From positions 124,001 through 188,000 of the forward strand of contig CAZTBP010000006.1 of the NCBI GenBank assembly GCA_964612145.1: DNA of 64,000 nt, written 5' to 3'. How positions within the stretch are numbered: position 1 is the stretch's first letter; each line of letters begins with the position of its first letter. Below the pieces are notes generated by a model that was given only the letters and a program-made list of their open reading frames with translations, ran no database searches and was not told where the DNA came from. The translations under genes and the position numbers were made by a program. The DNA is from JAGNLV01 sp964612145 (GTDB taxonomy: Bacteria; Zixibacteria; MSB-5A5; GN15; FEB-12). Below, piece after piece: positions 62,150 to 64,000 of the stretch.

Positions 62150-63070
62150 ATGACGGTACTGCCTCGTACAAAATTTGCCGGACTCGACGGCCGCTGCATC
62201 GCAGCCGCCCTCGGCCTGTTAATATTTACCGGACTCGTCAATGCACAGCAATTCGACAGCGAGCAGCCTATCTTCGCCGCCGGTCAACAAATCGAACGAC
62301 CGATATCAATGGCCGTCTCTGCCGACGGCGAACAAATCGCTGTCGCCGATCCCTACCTCGACCGCATCGCCGTCGTAGACTTCACCGGACGCCCCCTCTG
62401 GGATGCCGGCCGACTGGTCCCCCTGGGCCGCCCCCTTGCCGTCGCCTTTGAGGTCAACAACCAGCTCATCTTCACCCGCGAGACCGACAACCTGATCTGC
62501 CGCATCTCTCGCGACGAACCGACCGAACTTGACACCGTCGTTGATCTCCGTCCCCAGCTGTCCGAAAAACGCCGAATTACCCAACTCCTGCCAACAACCA
62601 CCGGCAACTGGCTCCTGCTTGACACCGACCAGGGCGAACTACTCCACTTCACCAGCGAATGGGAACTCGAATCTATCCTGGTCCCCCACGGTTCCGGGAA
62701 AGGCAAAGTCCTTGTCCCCACCTCCCTCAACATTCTCGAAGACGGCCGCCTGCTGATCACCGACCGAAAGAACTACGCCGCCCAGATGCTTGCTCCCGAC
62801 GGCGACTTCATGTTTTACTTCGGGTGGGGCAGCCCCGACCAGCAACGCGGCTGGGAAGCCCTCGCCGCCGCCGTAGACAGCCGGGAAATCGTCTGGATCG
62901 CCGATGAAACCGAAGCCGCCTTCCGACTCTTCGACCTCTCCGGCAATCAGATCGGCAGCGTCGATTTCCCCGAACCGCTGTTCCGCCCGATCGCCATGAC
63001 CGGAACCATCGACAACCACATGCTCGTGCTCGACGACAACGGACGGGCTGTCTTCTATACCCTGAGGTGA
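62150..63070 (+). CDS. Exported beta-propeller (NHL-like) protein
   Basis: A 306-residue exported protein. Signal peptide about 10-32 (ALGLLIFTGLVNAQ). Then 6-bladed propeller-like repeats: RPISMAVSADGEQIAVADPYLDRIAVVDF, VPTSLNILEDGRLLITDRKNYAAQML, and WIADETEAAFRLFDLSGNQIG. Propeller proteins of this kind are often encoded with extracellular multihaem cytochromes. It sits 4 bp after the giant cytochrome and 7 bp before the next one. Ligand and role unknown. Confidence 0.8.
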   Translation: MTVLPRTKFAGLDGRCIAAALGLLIFTGLVNAQQFDSEQPIFAAGQQIERPISMAVSADGEQIAVADPYLDRIAVVDFTGRPLWDAGRLVPLGRPLAVAFEVNNQLIFTRETDNLICRISRDEPTELDTVVDLRPQLSEKRRITQLLPTTTGNWLLLDTDQGELLHFTSEWELESILVPHGSGKGKVLVPTSLNILEDGRLLITDRKNYAAQMLAPDGDFMFYFGWGSPDQQRGWEALAAAVDSREIVWIADETEAAFRLFDLSGNQIGSVDFPEPLFRPIAMTGTIDNHMLVLDDNGRAVFYTLR

Positions 63071-63077
63071 AACTCGT

Positions 63078-64000
63078 ATGCGCACCCTTGTTATCACAAC
63101 CTGTGCCTTCCTGACCTGCTGCGGGCTCACCTTTGCCGGCGAATGGCACCACGACAACACCCTCCTGTGCCAGGACTGTCACCTCCAGCACAGCACCGAA
63201 CAGGGTCAACCGATCCCCGGCGGTCCCTACTCGACACTCCTTCTCAAAAGCTCTGTCAATGAACTGTGCCTGATGTGTCACGACGGTACCGACCCAACCG
63301 CCCCCGATGTGCAAACCCCGGTTCAAATGTACCAGAGCACCACCTCCGGCGAAAGCGCCGGCGGCTGGTTCTCCGCTCATGGCTATGAAAACCACGCCGG
63401 CCATGATCTCGGCATGCCCACCGTCACGCCGCTCTCAGGGACCGGTGCACTCATCGAACTAAACTGCGCCCACTGCCACGCCGTCCACGGCAACGAAAAT
63501 TACCGCAACCTCGCGCACGATCCGGCCGGCGTTGGTGACTCAATTCTTATGATCGATGGTAACGATATCTTTACCGACCTTCCTCCAGGCAACCCGCCGA
63601 CCACCGCCGCTACCATAGCAGCCTATGAACGCGATAATGTCGGCTACCGGCAAAACTACGCAGCCTGGTGCGCCTCGTGCCACGATCTGCTGGCTAACAC
63701 CGCCGGAGCCCTGCCGCCGGCACATTTCAACGAGCATCCCAGCGATGTTGCTCTCGATGCCTACCCTTTCGACGCTCACACAGACCCGGCCCACTGGATC
63801 AGCGGCATCGGTGACGGATTCCCGGTCTCAGGAGATCTCGATAACTCCGGCATCCCCCGCGTACCATTTGAGTCCCCTAACGCGATTGACTACACCACTG
63901 CACGCGAACCGAATGCCTCCAACGAAGTCACCTGTGTCAGTTGTCACGCGCCGCACGGCGGCGCCTACACCAACTCCATGCGCTGGCCCTATCAGGAGGG
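63078..64000 (+). CDS. Second multihaem cytochrome c, truncated by the window end
   Basis: An open frame from ATG 63078 to the window edge (307 codons), with no stop, so the protein continues. Signal peptide MRTLVITTCAFLTCCGLTFAG. Five CXXCH motifs are visible: CQDCH, CLMCH, CAHCH, CASCH, CVSCH, each followed by PH or His. It has longer loops between haems than the giant cytochrome. GAGGTGA overlaps the previous stop and serves as ribosome site. The operon therefore continues beyond the window. Confidence 0.9.
   Translation, partial: MRTLVITTCAFLTCCGLTFAGEWHHDNTLLCQDCHLQHSTEQGQPIPGGPYSTLLLKSSVNELCLMCHDGTDPTAPDVQTPVQMYQSTTSGESAGGWFSAHGYENHAGHDLGMPTVTPLSGTGALIELNCAHCHAVHGNENYRNLAHDPAGVGDSILMIDGNDIFTDLPPGNPPTTAATIAAYERDNVGYRQNYAAWCASCHDLLANTAGALPPAHFNEHPSDVALDAYPFDAHTDPAHWISGIGDGFPVSGDLDNSGIPRVPFESPNAIDYTTAREPNASNEVTCVSCHAPHGGAYTNSMRWPYQE

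Overview
The window is about 64 kb of a GC-rich, tightly packed bacterial chromosome. Roughly 50 genes are supported, mostly in short operons on both strands, and I see no rRNA, tRNA, CRISPR array, transposase or phage gene. A secreted protein carries a type IX-style C-terminal sorting domain (NYPNPFNPATNISF and a KMLLLK tail). There are also an FCB-type long aromatic amino acid hydroxylase, short homogentisate dioxygenase, very large multihaem cytochromes, and lipobox/outer-membrane proteins. Together these suggest a Gram-negative member of the Fibrobacteres-Chlorobi-Bacteroidetes superphylum or a neighbouring candidate phylum such as Zixibacteria. That placement is inference, not a sequence match.

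Layout. 0-3.4 kb: an NtrC-type sigma-54 activator, then a MarR regulator with a secreted S41 peptidase. 3.4-7.4 kb: a minus-strand operon encoding HdrC-like, HdrB-like, iron-sulfur and FrdA/SdhA-like subunits, a soluble fumarate reductase/heterodisulfide reductase-like complex. 7.7-10.6 kb: an exported protein with three TonB C-terminal domains and a beta-propeller lipoprotein. 10.7-20.9 kb: a catabolic run for phenylalanine and tyrosine: 4-hydroxyphenylpyruvate dioxygenase, homogentisate dioxygenase, aminotransferase, fumarylacetoacetase, a flavin-reductase-fold protein, acetoacetyl-CoA synthetase, phenylalanine hydroxylase and pterin carbinolamine dehydratase. 21.1-23.6 kb, minus strand: GTP cyclohydrolase I, a triple-domain 6-pyruvoyl-tetrahydropterin synthase homologue and an SDR, which probably make the pterin cofactor of the hydroxylase. 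No maleylacetoacetate isomerase is present.

23.7-27.4 kb, minus strand: a stand-alone MetH-type homocysteine methyltransferase domain, a CPA2 antiporter, a remnant of a sorting-domain protein, a fasciclin protein and a DUF378 protein. 27.6-30.5 kb: a likely light-controlled operon, with a CarH-like B12-binding MerR regulator, class II CPD photolyase and an SRPBCC protein. 30.6-36.2 kb: a CBS protein with a DASS-family permease, a methyltransferase and an osmoprotectant ABC transporter (ATPase plus a permease/binding-protein fusion). 36.4-40.2 kb: ergothioneine genes egtB and egtD followed by a MerA-like flavoprotein. 40.2-49 kb: DMT transporter, DEAD-box helicase, GNAT, Tex, Na+/Ca2+ antiporter and KefB-like antiporter.

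49.1-50.3 kb: the sorting-domain protein. 50.4-58.0 kb: a minus-strand operon with its own promoter that joins a cytidylate-kinase-like protein, a transmembrane Ser/Thr kinase with PEGA-like modules, two CsgG-like exported proteins, an outer-membrane barrel and a leucine-rich-repeat lipoprotein. This is a candidate undescribed envelope signalling or export system. 58.4-64 kb: an electron-transfer locus with a small exported protein, a cytochrome with 42 CXXCH motifs, a beta-propeller protein and a second multihaem cytochrome that runs off the window. Short GC-rich palindromes are scattered between operons.
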